DNA of 64,000 nucleotides from Lotus japonicus (Eukaryota > Streptophyta > Magnoliopsida > Fabales > Fabaceae): assembly GCF_012489685.1 (NCBI RefSeq), contig NC_080045.1, forward strand, positions 44,982,627-45,046,626, read 5' to 3'. Under the pieces are notes generated by a model. The model searched no databases. It worked only from the letters and a program-made list of their open reading frames with translations, and was not told where the DNA came from. Shown in pieces: positions 11,840 through 23,052 of this stretch; positions within the stretch are counted from its first letter, which is position 1, and every line of letters begins with the position of its first letter. The position numbers and the translations under genes were made by a program.

Positions 11840-12926
11840 GAGTGTACCCTTGAGCAACTAATCTAGCATTGTTCCTTATCATAGTTCCACTTTCATCTTA
11901 TTTGTTCTTGAAGATCCATTTAGTTCCTATGACATTCACATCAACAGGTCTAGACATAAGTTCTCATACTTCATTTCTTTTGAACTGCCCTAACTCTTCT
12001 TGCATGGCTTGAATCCAGTACTCATCAGTAAGAGATTCTTTGACATTCTTTGGTTCTATCTTATAAATGAAGCAAGCATATGAGACTATGTCTCTGGATC
12101 TTGTGGTAACACCTTCATTCAGATTTCCTATGATGTTTTCCTGAGGGTGCATCTTCTGAACCCTGATTGATGGTCCTTTTGAGACTGTATTAGGTTCTTC
12201 ACTAACATCTTCTGACTCAGTGGGTAACTGTATGTCCTTGACATCATGCGAGATATCCGAAATTTTATCTGGAATCACATCTTCATCATCAATGCACTCC
12301 TTTCTTTCCTAAGGATCATCATCTATAAGAACATTTACATACTCCATCATAACTTTGGTGTGAGAGTTGTATACTCTGTAAGCTCTGCTGTTTTATGAAT
12401 AACCAAGAAATGTCCCTTCTTCACTTTTAGGATCCAACTTTCTCCTTTACTCTCGATCAGCCAAGATGTAGCATTTGCTCCCAAAGATATGAAAGTATTT
12501 TATTGTGGGCTTCTTTCCTTTCCAGAGTTCATATTGAGTTGAAGTGCTCCCAGTACGAATGGTGACACAGTTGTGGATATGACAAGAAGTCTTCATTACT
12601 TCTTCCAAAACATGATATGGAAAATCCTTGGCATGTAGCATAACTCTAGCTGACTCTTGGAGAGTTCTATTTTTCCTTTCAACAACTCCATTATGTTGAG
12701 GAGTGATACGGGCTGTGAATTGATGTGCAATTCCTTCAGATGAGCAAAACTCTGCAAATTTGTTGTTTTCAAATTCTTTGCCATGATCGCTTCTTATCTT
12801 GACAATAACACTACTCTTTTCTCTTTAGACATGAAGACACAAATATCTAAAGACTTCAAATGTATTTGACTTTTCCTTGATAAAATAAAACCAAGTAAAG
12901 CGTGAGTAATTATCAACACAAACAAA
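11840..12926 (-). pseudogene. Integrase (C-terminal half) and RT N-terminus remnant
   Basis: Minus-strand remnants include RSDHGKEFEN-like sequence near 12790, integrase text at 12447-12641 ([20 protein letters not shown]), and the linker and RT start at 11964-12278 ([39 protein letters not shown]). It continues through stops to GTKWIFKNK and [10 protein letters not shown] near 11840. In-frame stops occur, for example after NEV near 11964 and in the integrase near 12825. No function remains. Confidence 0.85.
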
Positions 12927-14166
12927 TGAAGGTGCGAAAAACACTAGAAAGGGGGGGTTTGAATAGAGTTTTTAAACAAAAGTTTCCCCTTTTTAAGTTT
13001 AGAAAAACTTAAAGATAAGAAATAGGTGCTAAGGAGAACGAAGTAGAGAACACAAGTATTTTATCCTGGTTCACTTGAGATAAAAGCTCAAGTTAATCCA
13101 GTCCACCCGTGAAGGTGATTTCTTCCTTCTTCTGATGAAGGCAATCCACTAAAATCAATGAATGTTACAACTGCACTTGCAATCTGCAAAGTGACTAACA
13201 GTACACTGATTTTCTCACTAGTATACTCTCAAGAAGCTGATCTACCGATCTTCTCAAGACTAGCTAAACACTGAACCAAACTTGATTCAGTCCTCTCAAG
13301 ATCCGACCAAACTTGGTCTCTTAAGGAACTTTACAAAGTGTCTGTAAAAGGTTTTGGGTTTACAAGAAATGCTTCTGAAAAGCTAATGGTAAACTCAGAT
13401 GTTCAAGAACAGTGAAGAAATATTGCTAAGAGATCGGTTAGAATAAATTCAAGAATTTCAGCAAAGTTTCTTAGCTTCTTTCTTTTATCTTCAGCCCTTA
13501 TATACTCCAAGGCATTTGGTGTAGCCGTTGCTAGGGTTTTGTCCGTTGGAGTGGCAATCTTGTAATATCAGACTGCTAGGCTGAACGTGGTAGGTGGCGG
13601 GCAGGCTATGACTGTACGATGTGTACTATGACAGCGACATGTCCTTTCACCAGCTGACTTATGATCTAGAGTGCTTCAGATGGACGTTGGTGAAACTTCT
13701 GATCAGAGTCAGACGGAAGCTTGGATCCTCTGACCTTGCAACTTCTGCTTCTGGACATGTTCCTCAGAACTTCTGAACTCCAGAGCTAGAAAAGCTTGGG
13801 TCTTCAGAGCCAACTTCTTGCAGGTCTTCAAAACTTGAGTCTTCTACTTCAGGACCGTTCCTTCTGGAACATCTGGTCTTCAAAACTTCTGACTTCGGTT
13901 CTTCAGTACCTCTTGAGAGCTTCTATCTTCAGAACTTCTGAAGGATTTGCCACTGTTCTGAACGAACATGGTAAGCTTTAGAACTCTCTTTTGGTTACCC
14001 TTGGGTCTTCTTCTTCTGATGGAATCGGCTTGGGTCAGAATCAGAACCTGTTTGTCACAACTCAAAAGGACAAACGTTAGAGTACCATAATTGTTCATCC
14101 TCAAAAACCTTAATTGTAATCATAAAAATATAGAGATGCAACCACTGATCAAATCTTGATCTTACA
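12927..14166 (-). mobile_element. Solo LTR, same family as the LTRs of the element at 21772-31292
   Basis: On the minus strand it begins TGTAAGATCAAGATTTGATC (14166) and ends with an ACCCCCCCTTCTAG-type run and CACCTTCA (12927), matching the termini of the 21772-22979 LTR. The 5-bp duplication ACAAA flanks it (12922-12926 and 14167-14171). It interrupts the integrase of the decayed element, whose reading resumes on the other side. A minus-strand TATATAAG lies near 13500. It shares the body sequence with that LTR (for example GAACAATTATGGTACTCTAA) but is clearly diverged. Confidence 0.88.
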
Positions 14167-14171
14167 ACAAA

Positions 14172-14785
14172 GACATACCTTTTTACCTCCTACGCTTTCC
14201 ACTTGCACAGGGCCCATAAGATCCATGTGAAGAAGCTCAAGAACCTTTGAGGTAGTCAGATGTTGAAGCTTCTCGTGGGAAGTCTTCACTTGTTTTCCTA
14301 TCTAACACTCACCACACACTTTCCCTTCCTCTATCTTTAGTTTAGGTATTCCTCTGATAGCTTCTTCGGAAATGATTCTCTTCATGCTCTTGAGATTCAG
14401 ATGACGAAGCTTCTGGTGTCAGATCTTGCCTTCATCTTCCTTTGTAATCAAACACCGAGTAGGATGAGAAACAAGTTGAGAGGTCCACATATAACAATTT
14501 TATTTTGGGCGTGCTCCTTGCATTAACACTTCCTCATTGTCATTTGTAACAACACATTCTGACTTACTGAAGAGTTCCTTCAAGCCTTGATCACATAATT
14601 GACCAATGCTTATCAAGTTAGCTTTCAATCCATCAGCCAGTAGCACATCATCAAGACTTGGAGAGCCAGAATTCGACAATTTTCCTATCCCCTTTATCTT
14701 CCCTTTTGCTTCGTCTCCAAAAGTGACATAACTACTGACATGCGGTTTCACCTTTTCTAGATAGCTTTTTACCCCAGTCATATGC
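14172..14785 (-). pseudogene. Protease and N-terminal integrase remnant
   Basis: Minus strand: the segment around 14500-14781 matches the post-DSGC protease region (YVTFGDEAKGKIKGIGKL, LKANLISIGQLCDQG). 14172-14500 holds the GAG-pre-integrase and the first integrase Asp region (VLELLHMDLMGPVQVESVGG). The reading is broken by stops, including one in the protease motif region near 14781. It joins 12926 once the solo LTR is removed conceptually. Confidence 0.82.
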
Positions 14786-16535
14786 TTTTAGCATCCACTA
14801 TCAAAGTGTCAATCCTCCTTAGCTGAAATAGGTAACGAGGTGTGTGCAATAACGCCAGTAGGCACAATTTTAGGTTTCCACTCACTCTTGGCTTTAGCTT
14901 GTATCTTGGTCTCATCTGCTTTTTCTTGGCCAAGTGGCTTGGGATACCCATACAATTTGTAGCAATATGGCCTAATATGACCAAACCTTCCACAGTGATG
15001 ACACTTCCACATTGAACTTTGATAGTTCATCAATTGTGGATATAGATGTCGCACCCATTGTCTCAACTTATGGTTGGACACTTGGTAGCCAGACTGTCTG
15101 TCTACTGACTCATATTCCTTAGACATGTTCTTGCTTTCTTTGTTCAATGATTCATAATTGAACCCTATACTAGTCATGTCACCAACACTTCTTCCAGCAA
15201 CAAGTATCTCATCCAGAACATCAGTACTCTTATTCATCATACAAATGGATTTTGTCATATTCTCCATCTTGGAAGTTAATACACCAACCTCTCCTGCTAG
15301 CTTGTTCCTTTCAGTCTGAAGTTCAAAAACAAGTCTCTTTTGTTGCTAACCATAGATGCATGCTTCTTTCCACTTAATGTACAACAACTTATAAGCCTCT
15401 TCTAGTTCTTCATCTGATATCTTCTCATCACTAGCACCATCATCAGATTCAACCTTACCTATGGATGACATTACAAGATTTGATGTCTCACTTTCACTCT
15501 CATTCTCGGATTCTTCATCAGACCATGTAGTTGTCATTCCCTTCTTCCGCTTTTTCAAAAAAGTAGGACATTCAGCCTTGATATGACCAAAGCCTTCACA
15601 CTCATGACATTGTATCCCATTTCCTTTGAATCTTCTGTCCTCTTCCTTTCCCTTACGTTGAAATCCAGAAGTTTTGAAGTTTTCTGACCGGTTGTCCTAG
15701 ACATTAGGCTTTGATCTCTAATCCAGCCTCTTCAATGCCTTGTTGAACTTTCTTGCAAGAAGATCCATAGCTTCTGAGATGGTTTCTTTATTTTCCTTCT
15801 CATCCTGATCTTCATCATCTTCAGTGTTGGTTACAAATGCAATGCTTTTTTTTTTCTTTTAAGGTCTATCATTTAGTGTCATCTCAAAAGTCATAAGCGA
15901 CCTAATCAATGAGCTCATCAACTTTGATACTGTTTATATCTTGAGCCTCTTCAATAGCTGTCACTTTCATATCAAATTTTTTGGGTAAGGATCTGAGAGT
16001 CTTCCTTCCAAGATTCTCTTCTGACATCTGTTCACCCAGTGCAAAAGAAGTATTAGCTAAATCATGTATCCTCAAGTGAAATTCAGTGATAGACTCATCC
16101 TCCTTCATTCTCAGGTTTTCAAACTGATTTGTTAGGATTTGAGGTCTCGACATCCGCACTCTTGATGTTCCCTCATGTGTCGTTTTGAGAATCTCCCATG
16201 CATCTTTGGCTACAGTGCAAGTGTTGATCAATTTGAACATATTCTTGTCCACACCATTGAATATGACATTCAACGCCTTTGAATTTCCCAAAACTTCTTC
16301 ATCTTCTTCTTTAGTCCATTCAGCTTCTGGCTCAAACTCAGAGATTGAAGTGCATTCTTTGGGTGCAGTAATTGGGTGTGTCCCGCCTTTGACAACAACC
16401 TTCCACGTTTTGCTATCGATAGACCTGAGAAATGCAATCATGCGAGCCTTCCAGTAGTCATAATTGGTGGCACGTGGAACGAACCACCCTCCTTCGAGTT
16501 GTCCATTGAAATAGAATTTATCCTCCCTGAGCTCA
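14786..16535 (-). pseudogene. gag remnant with two zinc-knuckle motifs
   Basis: Open minus-strand stretches at 14809-15267, 15346-15558 and 15902-16441 together cover gag. The UBN2-type core lies at 15902-16441 (KDAWEILKTTHEGT, FALGEQMSEENLGRKTLRS). A CX2CX4HX4C knuckle (CHECEGFGHIKAEC) lies near 15545-15600 and a second, CHHCGRFGHIRPYC, near 14960-15005. The initiator region near 16515 (MDNSKEGG) is out of frame with the core. Frameshifts and stops make it non-functional. Confidence 0.85.
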
Positions 16536-16556
16536 CCCTAACAGAATATGGTGCAT

Positions 16557-16568
16557 GCTCTGATACCA
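16557..16568 (-). other. Primer binding site for initiator tRNA-Met
   Basis: The minus strand reads TGGTATCAGAGC, the standard plant LTR-element primer site. It directly follows a sequence ending TTCA, the presumed 5' LTR end at 16571. Confidence 0.85.
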
Positions 16569-16570
16569 AT

Positions 16571-16602
16571 TGAATTTCTCATTTACCTTGGACAGATGTC
16601 TT
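16571..16602 (-). repeat. 5' LTR remnant of the decayed copia element
   Basis: Minus-strand sequence ending GAGAAATTCA just before the primer site. The remainder of the LTR is displaced by the foldback element; candidate continuation is at 17519-17549 (plus strand ends GCAAACAACA, i.e. a TGTTG start on the minus strand). The full LTR extent is not resolved. Confidence 0.4.
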
Positions 16603-16609
16603 ACACAAT

Positions 16610-17511
16610 AGGCTTAATTGCAACTTTAGTCCCTAACGTTTACAAAAATCACGATTTTAGTCCTTCACCTAATTTAATTACAAGAATAGTCCCTTACGTT
16701 CTCTCATGTTTGCAACGTTAGTCCTTCCGTCTAATTATTAACGGATAAGGCTTAAGTGGCAACGCACATGCCTCTCACGTGACAAAGAAAAATGGTTTAA
16801 CTGCACTTTTGGTCCCCTACTTATACGCATTGTGTAGTTTTGGTCCTTTAACATTGATAAAAAACAAAAAAATGATGACTTTTCATCTTCTTTAAAAATT
16901 GCATTCAAATTAAAATTTATTTTATTATCCGTGGTTATGATTTTATAAAATATTTATTTAAAATCTTATTAAGTAATGTTTTGATAACAATCATAATTAT
17001 TTCGCTTTCTATCCTATATAATTTAAATTGAAATTATTTATTTATAATCCTCCATATTCTTTTGTATTAGGTTGAATGTATTGATTAAAGATATTTTTAT
17101 TATTATATAAAATATAAACAAATCAACACATATATTTTCATTATTTAAAATTAAAATTTACTTTACTATGACTGATTATGATTTTATAAATATGTAATTA
17201 AATTTTTAGAAGATAAATACTCATCATTTTCTGGTTTTTCTTTTGTTTTTTATTAATTTGAATGTAATTTTTGAACTTTAAGGACAAAAATTGCATAATG
17301 TGTATAAGTAGTGGACCAAAAGTGCAGTTAAACCAGGGTCACATGAGAGGCATGTGCGTTGCAACATAAGCCTTCTCAGTTAATAATTAGACGGAAGGAC
17401 TAACGTTGCAAACTGGAGGGAACTTGAGAGACTAGTCTTGTAATTAAATTAGGTGAGGGACTAAAATCGTGGTTTATGTAAACGTCAAGGCCTAAAGTTG
17501 CAATTAAGCCT
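16610..17511. mobile_element. 902-bp foldback (MITE-like) element with AGGCTTAA termini
   Basis: Left end AGGCTTAATTGCAACTTTAG mirrors right end CTAAAGTTGCAATTAAGCCT. The inverted similarity extends about 300 bp inwards on each side (for example AACTGCACTTTTGGTCC near 16799 and GGACCAAAAGTGCAGTT near 17312). Flanks repeat ACACAAT (7 bp; or TACACAAT, 8 bp, if the terminal base is not counted). The centre is AT-rich and non-coding. A non-autonomous DNA transposon (hAT- or Mutator-like) is likely; the superfamily is not certain. Confidence 0.8.
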
Positions 17512-17566
17512 ACACAATATTCAGGATGTTGTGCAGAACATGCAAACAACAAAACACAAAATTAAA

Positions 17567-18905
17567 CATTTAATGTTTTTCTTGAAAGAGACTTGGTATT
17601 TCTTTTGAATGACATGATATTTTCATTTTCGTAATAGTTAACTTAAGTTGAGATATAATTTCAAACTTATGAGTAGCTAGATGCTTTATTAAGATGACTT
17701 AAGTAATATTTTTCTTTTCTTTTGAATCTCATTGGCTTCAATGTGGTATGTTAATGTTTGAAGGTTCTTATTTTATTCTTTCTTAGGAACCATATTGAAA
17801 ATAATTATTTCTTCATTCATTTTAAAAATATGAGTTAAATATGTTGCAAGTCCCTGATATTCTGTCAAACTCAAGTAGGTCATTAGAATTTTTTTTATGA
17901 ATTTTGGTCCTTGACAAATATTTTTTTATTCAAATACGTACAAGTGATGTCATGTACTCGCATGCCCAGTCAACGTGGACTTTTACATGACTTTTGATCT
18001 TTCTAAAATTTCTTTAAGCAATATTGGTCCTACCTTTTCTTCATTTTTCTCTTCCTCTTCCACCCCCAACCGAACCTTCACAACTACCTGCACCCGGCTC
18101 CCACCTCCTCCCCCTCCCGTTCCCTACCTTCACAACCCTTTTCCCGACCTTGGACTACCTCCCCCTCCTTCTTCCATCATTTTGTTTAGGGGTTTTCATT
18201 TATGTTTCTGAAAAAAATGATGAAAATTATTTTAATGCATTTTACTAATGTTCTATTTTTTTCTCATGGAATAAACATTTTCAGTTGATTCCAGATCACA
18301 AAATGATTGTTGTGTGTTTTTGTAGCATAAAAATTTATTTTTAACTACCTTTATGGTGTAGCCTTATTGTCAAATTTGAATCGAAGCTTGTAAAGATAGG
18401 TGCATGAAAAAATTGAATTTAAACTTTAATTGTTCCTATCTTTTTGGTTTGAGACCAATCTATGGAACCCAGCTTGCCCCATTCTTTTTGTAGAATTTTT
18501 TATCAAGTGTGAAAATTGATTAGGGAGAGGTGGGGGAAATGGTTGTGGAGGTAGGGGAAGGGGGATGTGGAGTATGGGTAGTGGTTGAGTGGGAGCTAGG
18601 ATGATGTTGTGGAGGTTGGTTGGTAGGAGGAAGATGAAGAGGAAGAGGAAAAAGCAAAATGACCATAAGTAATTAAAGAAATTTTAGAAGTACCAAAAGT
18701 GATGTGAAAAGTACACGTAGATTGTAAATGTGTGCACCATGACGTCGCTTGTCCTTATTTGAGGTGACAAAAATTTGCAAGGACTAAAAGTAATAATTTT
18801 TTTAAGCACCTATTTGGATTCGATCATATATGTCAAGGACTTGGAATAAAAAAATAAATGTAATATCTCATATAAGCTTTGCATTGTAAATAAAAATAAA
18901 TGTAA
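17567..18905. repeat. Duplicated block, copy A (matches 59481-60720)
   Basis: Begins CATTTAATGTTTTTCTT and follows the same order as the sequence immediately downstream of the F-box gene at 59481. Shared are a 260-bp flank, then a foldback unit running from TTAAATATGTTGCAAGTCCC (near 17834) to CAAGGACTTGGAATA (near 18850), then a short AT-rich tail. Short ORFs around 17975-18248 are low-complexity Pro/Ser and not believed to be genes. Nothing else is seen. Confidence 0.8.
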
Positions 18906-19997
18906 ACAAAATGGAACGATGTTTATATATAACTAGAATTATTTTTAACTTCATATTTTGTTTCAGTATGTTAAGGAGATGTTATATCGTAAATATAATA
19001 AATTGATAAAGATATTAAATAAAAAAAATTCCAACAAAACTCCTAATTCAATAAAATTAGAAATAGCTGAAGAAGTAGCAAAGAAGGTTTGATCCTAACT
19101 TGGCAAAAGTTTTGATGGGGACAACAACACGATACAAAAAGAAGAAAGTAGACCGCTCTTAGGGCTTATAATTGAGTGGGTGGACAACACATGTTTGAGC
19201 ATTGTTCCTAGGAAACATGTTTAACTTAATGCGCTAAGTCTTCTTTATTCATTAACCCTTATGCTTTTTAACCTAAGGCGCTAAGTGTTCTTTATTCATA
19301 GTGCCTCGGGTCACTTCAATCTAAGGATTTGACTATTGTGCGTACTCCATCATCATTCAACAGGTGCTCTTCCAAAGTTAGAGAAAGACTTCGTTTATTA
19401 TGAACTGGTGGGATGCACGTGTTTGAATGGTCATGCCTCAGAATAACTCTCAACAAAGTATTCATTCATATTATGAGTCAAAACTTAAAGACATGTGTAG
19501 TCAATTATGTAATCAAAAGTTATATATTTTTTAATTTGTTGAGTGAAACAAATTTTTGTATTCATTGTAAATGAAATAATAAGAATAAAAAAGTATAAAG
19601 CTTGTAAAGCTTCAACTGTAATATCTCCTAAGGTTTGAGATGTTTTACTGGTGTGAAACTTCTTTACCTTTGAGAGTTTTTCTACTTAGTCTTTGTCGGT
19701 TTCTCTAACGAGTAGGTTGTAGGGAGACATGGGGAGTCCATGGCATGAGACCATGCCCCAATGGGCAAAAACGAATACCACCAAGAGATTTAGACCCCAC
19801 ATTTTAGCTCAAAACCTTAAGGCATAAGATTTATGAGTCACATCTCTTATAAAGTCTTCACCTCACTCATTCTTAACCAATGTGAGACTAAAATTCACTT
19901 GAATTTTCAACATTCTCCTCCTCAAGTGTGAGTCCCCACCATATTATCATGCTCTCCTTCCGCGGAAGCTATCCATACTTGTACCGTCGTTTGCTTT
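18906..19997. other. Gene-free AT-rich spacer
   Basis: No credible ORF. A 100-bp stretch near 19603-19700 (TCTCCTAAGGTTTGAGATG) is a partial extra copy of the start of the following duplicated block. The sequence near 19730-19935 resembles dispersed plant repeats (ACCAATGTGAGACTAAAA) but no boundaries are clear. Confidence 0.5.
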
Positions 19998-20882
19998 ACT
20001 GCGTCAATGAAACATGCCGCCTAACAACACCGCATAAAGACATTATGAAAAAGTGTAAAGCTTAAGCTGTATTAATATCTCCTACAGTTTGAGATGTTCT
20101 AGTGGTGTGAAATATCTTTACCTTGGAGAGTTTTCAGCTTGACCTTTGTCGGTTTCGCTAATGACTAGTTAATGGACTTCAAATTTTGTGGTTGTTTCAG
20201 GAACTCTCTGGGTGAGTTACATTTGAGTTACTTTTGGCTATTATGGAGTATCAGATAAATCTTCATGTGGAGTTACTAGCTATCATAACATACACTCACA
20301 ATGACTTGGAAGATAGACTATATATGTTTAAAGTGTCATTCTCACTCATTGGAGTCAGTTAATTTGATTTATTCTCAACCCTGTCACACACATATTCTAC
20401 TTTTATTTGGAGTGTTAAGAAATATCGTATCGAGACAACGAATTTCTTTAAAGCACAAAATAAAGAGTGAATATTTTGTGCTGATTTACTTGCAAATTTT
20501 GGTGCCAAATAATGAAAAATAGTGACAATCATCCATAAGATGGGGATGGCGTGCTAGCTAGCGTTGTAGTTTTACAATGCGTTTGAATTTTTTTCGGACT
20601 GAACGTGGATCCACGTTGAAGCCAATGTATCAAAATCATGCTTATCTAATCAATGTTAAATTCAACATGACAAATTATAATTTCCTAATTGATATCTCAA
20701 GATGTGTGAAAACACATTTGCGTTTGAGTCTAAAGCCAAAACAAACATGCACTTAATTTCTTATTCCTTTGTTTTGCTAATAAACTTTTTTTTTGAAACT
20801 GCCAATAAACTTCAATGTGAAGAAGTTGAATTTGATTCAATAATTTTATACACTTAATGTTTCTATAAATAAATGGAAATTA
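19998..20882 (+). repeat. Duplicated block with LINE RNase H remnant, copy A (matches 52444-53328)
   Basis: Nearly the whole block recurs at 52444-53328. Conceptual translation with frameshifts gives an RNase H-like series typical of plant LINE ORF2 C-termini: CGCFRNSLGELHLSYFW near 20190, CHSHSLESVNLI near 20335, and a CADLLANFGA-like end near 20480. Stops and frameshifts make it non-coding. Confidence 0.65.
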
Positions 20883-20982
20883 AACATATTATTGGTCCAT
20901 TATTATATTGAATTTGCGCAAATGAATGACAATTCAACATAATACATGAGAAACCACCTTGTTATACACATAACTAGAAATT

Positions 20983-21007
20983 AAACCCCGTGCGTTGCAC
21001 GGGGTTT
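20983..21007. repeat. Perfect 11-bp-stem GC hairpin
   Basis: AAACCCCGTGC, loop GTT, GCACGGGGTTT: a perfect hairpin in otherwise very AT-rich DNA. Similar CCCGTGC/GCACGGG hairpins occur at edges of dispersed plant repeats. The element it belongs to cannot be delimited here. Confidence 0.6.
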
Positions 21008-21766
21008 GTTTTTAAGTATGTGTTTTTTATTTGTTGAAATAATATATCTTGTATGAAAAGTTATTGAACAGTTAGATAATTAAGAATATGATAAACATAT
21101 ATAGTGTAATCACATTAATGAAGTTCAACAAAAAATATATTGCACACTAATTTTTTTAGTATATTAAAGCACATATTTTATGTGTCTTTAATAGTAAAAA
21201 TTATTTTCAATTCATTTGGTGACCATATGTTTTAATAGTAATGCACTCTCAATATTAAGTAAAATAATGAAATTATATAATTAGAGCTGAATAATTTAGT
21301 ATGTGTTTGTGCAAAATATTTTATAAAAGTAAAAAAACTTTTATATAGTCTTATTTATCTCTTTCTTTCATGTTTTGGTTATGAAAGTAGTGTTTTCATT
21401 TGAAACTTTATGGGAAGTGTGCTAATGAAAGTTTAATGCCGAAACATTTTCTTTGTGACACATATAAAAATTATATTATTTATTACATAATGAGTATTTA
21501 ATTAGTTAATATGAGTTTGTAAGAGCATATATTTTTTAACTTAATTATGAACTAAGATAATAATTTATCTTATCGATAAATTTTTATAGTTTTATAGAAA
21601 GTAAAAAATTATAAAACTTCATAAGACAATTTACAAACACAAATCGTTCAACCTAACGAATGCCTATTATAGTGGTTAAAATTAACTCTTTGGATCACTG
21701 AGATTCGGTCCTTAAGGACTGCACTTTATGATAGACTTTTAACTTTCACTACACTTGAGTAGAACA
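21008..21766. other. AT-rich non-coding spacer left of the complete copia element
   Basis: No ORF, no tRNA-like fold and no recognised repeat. It ends with TGGTT (21767-21771), the target duplication of the next element. Confidence 0.6.
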
Positions 21767-21771
21767 TGGTT

Positions 21772-22979
21772 TGTAAGATCAAGTTTTGATCGAGTAGTAC
21801 AACTCTATGTTTTGATGATTACAAGTTAACTTTTTAGTATGAACAATTATGGTACTCTAACGTGTTTTTCTGAATGTGCTATTTACAGGCTCTGACCTTA
21901 ATATTATCTCACACAAATCAGAAGCACTGTGCTCAAAGAGTGATCCAAGCAACGCTTTCGCAATCTCTATGTTCAATCTGAACAGTAGAAAAGCTTCAGA
22001 AGATCTAAAGTTAATCAAGCTCTGACGTGGACTCAACTCACTTGAAGTTCTGAAGATCCAGACGTTCTGACAACCCAGACACTCTGAAGGTTCAGATGTT
22101 CTGATGGTGTAGAAGACTCTAAAGATCCAGAAGCTGAAAAGTGGAGACTCCGAAGTCTAGAAGCAAAATGGCTCTGAAGACCAAGTACTTCCCTCTGAGT
22201 TCAGAATCAGAAGGTACATTGGTCAGAGGATCCATGCTTCCCTCTGACTCTGATCAACGAGCTTCACAAGTTCCAACACGAAGCTTTCCTCTGATCAGAA
22301 GTCTACTAGGTTAAAGGTCAAGTCACTATCCAAAGTACAAAAGCAGTTGTACTATCCTGACGACCTAACCCAACATTCTCAGCCACAGCAGAAGCTGGAA
22401 ATTCCAGATCTGCCCTCCAACGGTAGCATTCCCATGCAGCGTTCAAACCCTAATCCTTGGAGTATAAATAGAGGCTGAAGATTGAAAGATGCGGTTGGAA
22501 GAATCTCACACGCGCAAGCTATATTCAAACTTTCTAAGCATTCTTTCATCTTGAATTCATTGTGTTTACTACAACTTTTTAGAAGCAATCTCTTTGTAAA
22601 CAATCTTTCTTAAACAGTTGTTTAGTTTACCTTTAGGAGATTAAGGTTGATCGGATCCTAGAGAAGACTAAGAGAGTGAATCTTAGTGTGAGCTAAGTCA
22701 GTGTATTGTTAGTCACTTGTAGGTTTCAAGTGCAGTTGTAACAATTACCTGATTAGTGGATTGCCTTCATTCTAAGAAGGAAGAAATCACCTTAACGGGT
22801 GGACTGGACTAGCTTGAGTGATTCATCAAGTGAACCAGGATAAAATCCTTGTGTGCTTTTCTATCTCTTATCTTAAGCAGTTTATTTGCTCTCGAAAGAT
22901 TTGCTAAAATCTTTAAGGTGGAAGTTTTATTCTGAAAACGTTATTCAAACCCCCCTTTCTACCGTTTTTCATACCTTCA
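21772..22979 (+). repeat. 5' LTR
   Basis: TG...CA unit with TATAAATA at 22463-22470. It ends TTTTTCATACCTTCA next to the primer site. Very similar to 30105-31292. Confidence 0.93.
22463..22470 (+). promoter_or_regulatory. LTR TATA box
   Basis: TATAAATA within GGAGTATAAATAGAGG. The same motif lies at 30795-30802 in the 3' LTR. Confidence 0.6.
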
Positions 22980-22981
22980 AT

Positions 22982-22993
22982 TGGTATCAGAGC
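22982..22993 (+). other. Primer binding site for initiator tRNA-Met
   Basis: TGGTATCAGAGC two bases after the 5' LTR end. Confidence 0.9.
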
Positions 22994-23052
22994 GCAAGTT
23001 CTGATTACCACACCTAACAGTGTTCAGTGATCCGGGCCGGTGTGAAAAACAA

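Larger units (their letters stand above)
11835..16571 (-). mobile_element. Decayed, antisense Sirevirus-like copia element, split by nested insertions
   Basis: Read on the minus strand from the primer site at 16557-16568 the order is gag, two zinc-knuckle motifs, protease, integrase and the start of RT. It stops abruptly at [10 protein letters not shown] next to the 3' LTR of the plus-strand element. The rest of RT/RNase H should therefore lie to the left of the window, beyond that element's 5' end. A solo LTR (12927-14166) interrupts integrase. Protein similarity to the plus-strand element is high in gag (KDAWEILKTTHEGTSRVRMS) and pol, so both are from related families. Many stops and frameshifts show it is older. 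Confidence 0.85.

Noticed and set aside
17975..18248. Pro/Ser-rich plus-strand ORFs
   Set aside because: Low-complexity pyrimidine tract; not conserved in the duplicate at 59481-60720.
20301..20522. 73-codon plus-strand ORF
   Set aside because: Frame of a decayed LINE RNase H region; its duplicate at 52750-52990 has no matching open frame.
21660..21725. Possible tRNA-like segment (AGTGGTTAAAATTAACTC...GATTCGGTCC)
   Set aside because: No consistent cloverleaf or T-loop GTTCRANNC; not a tRNA gene.
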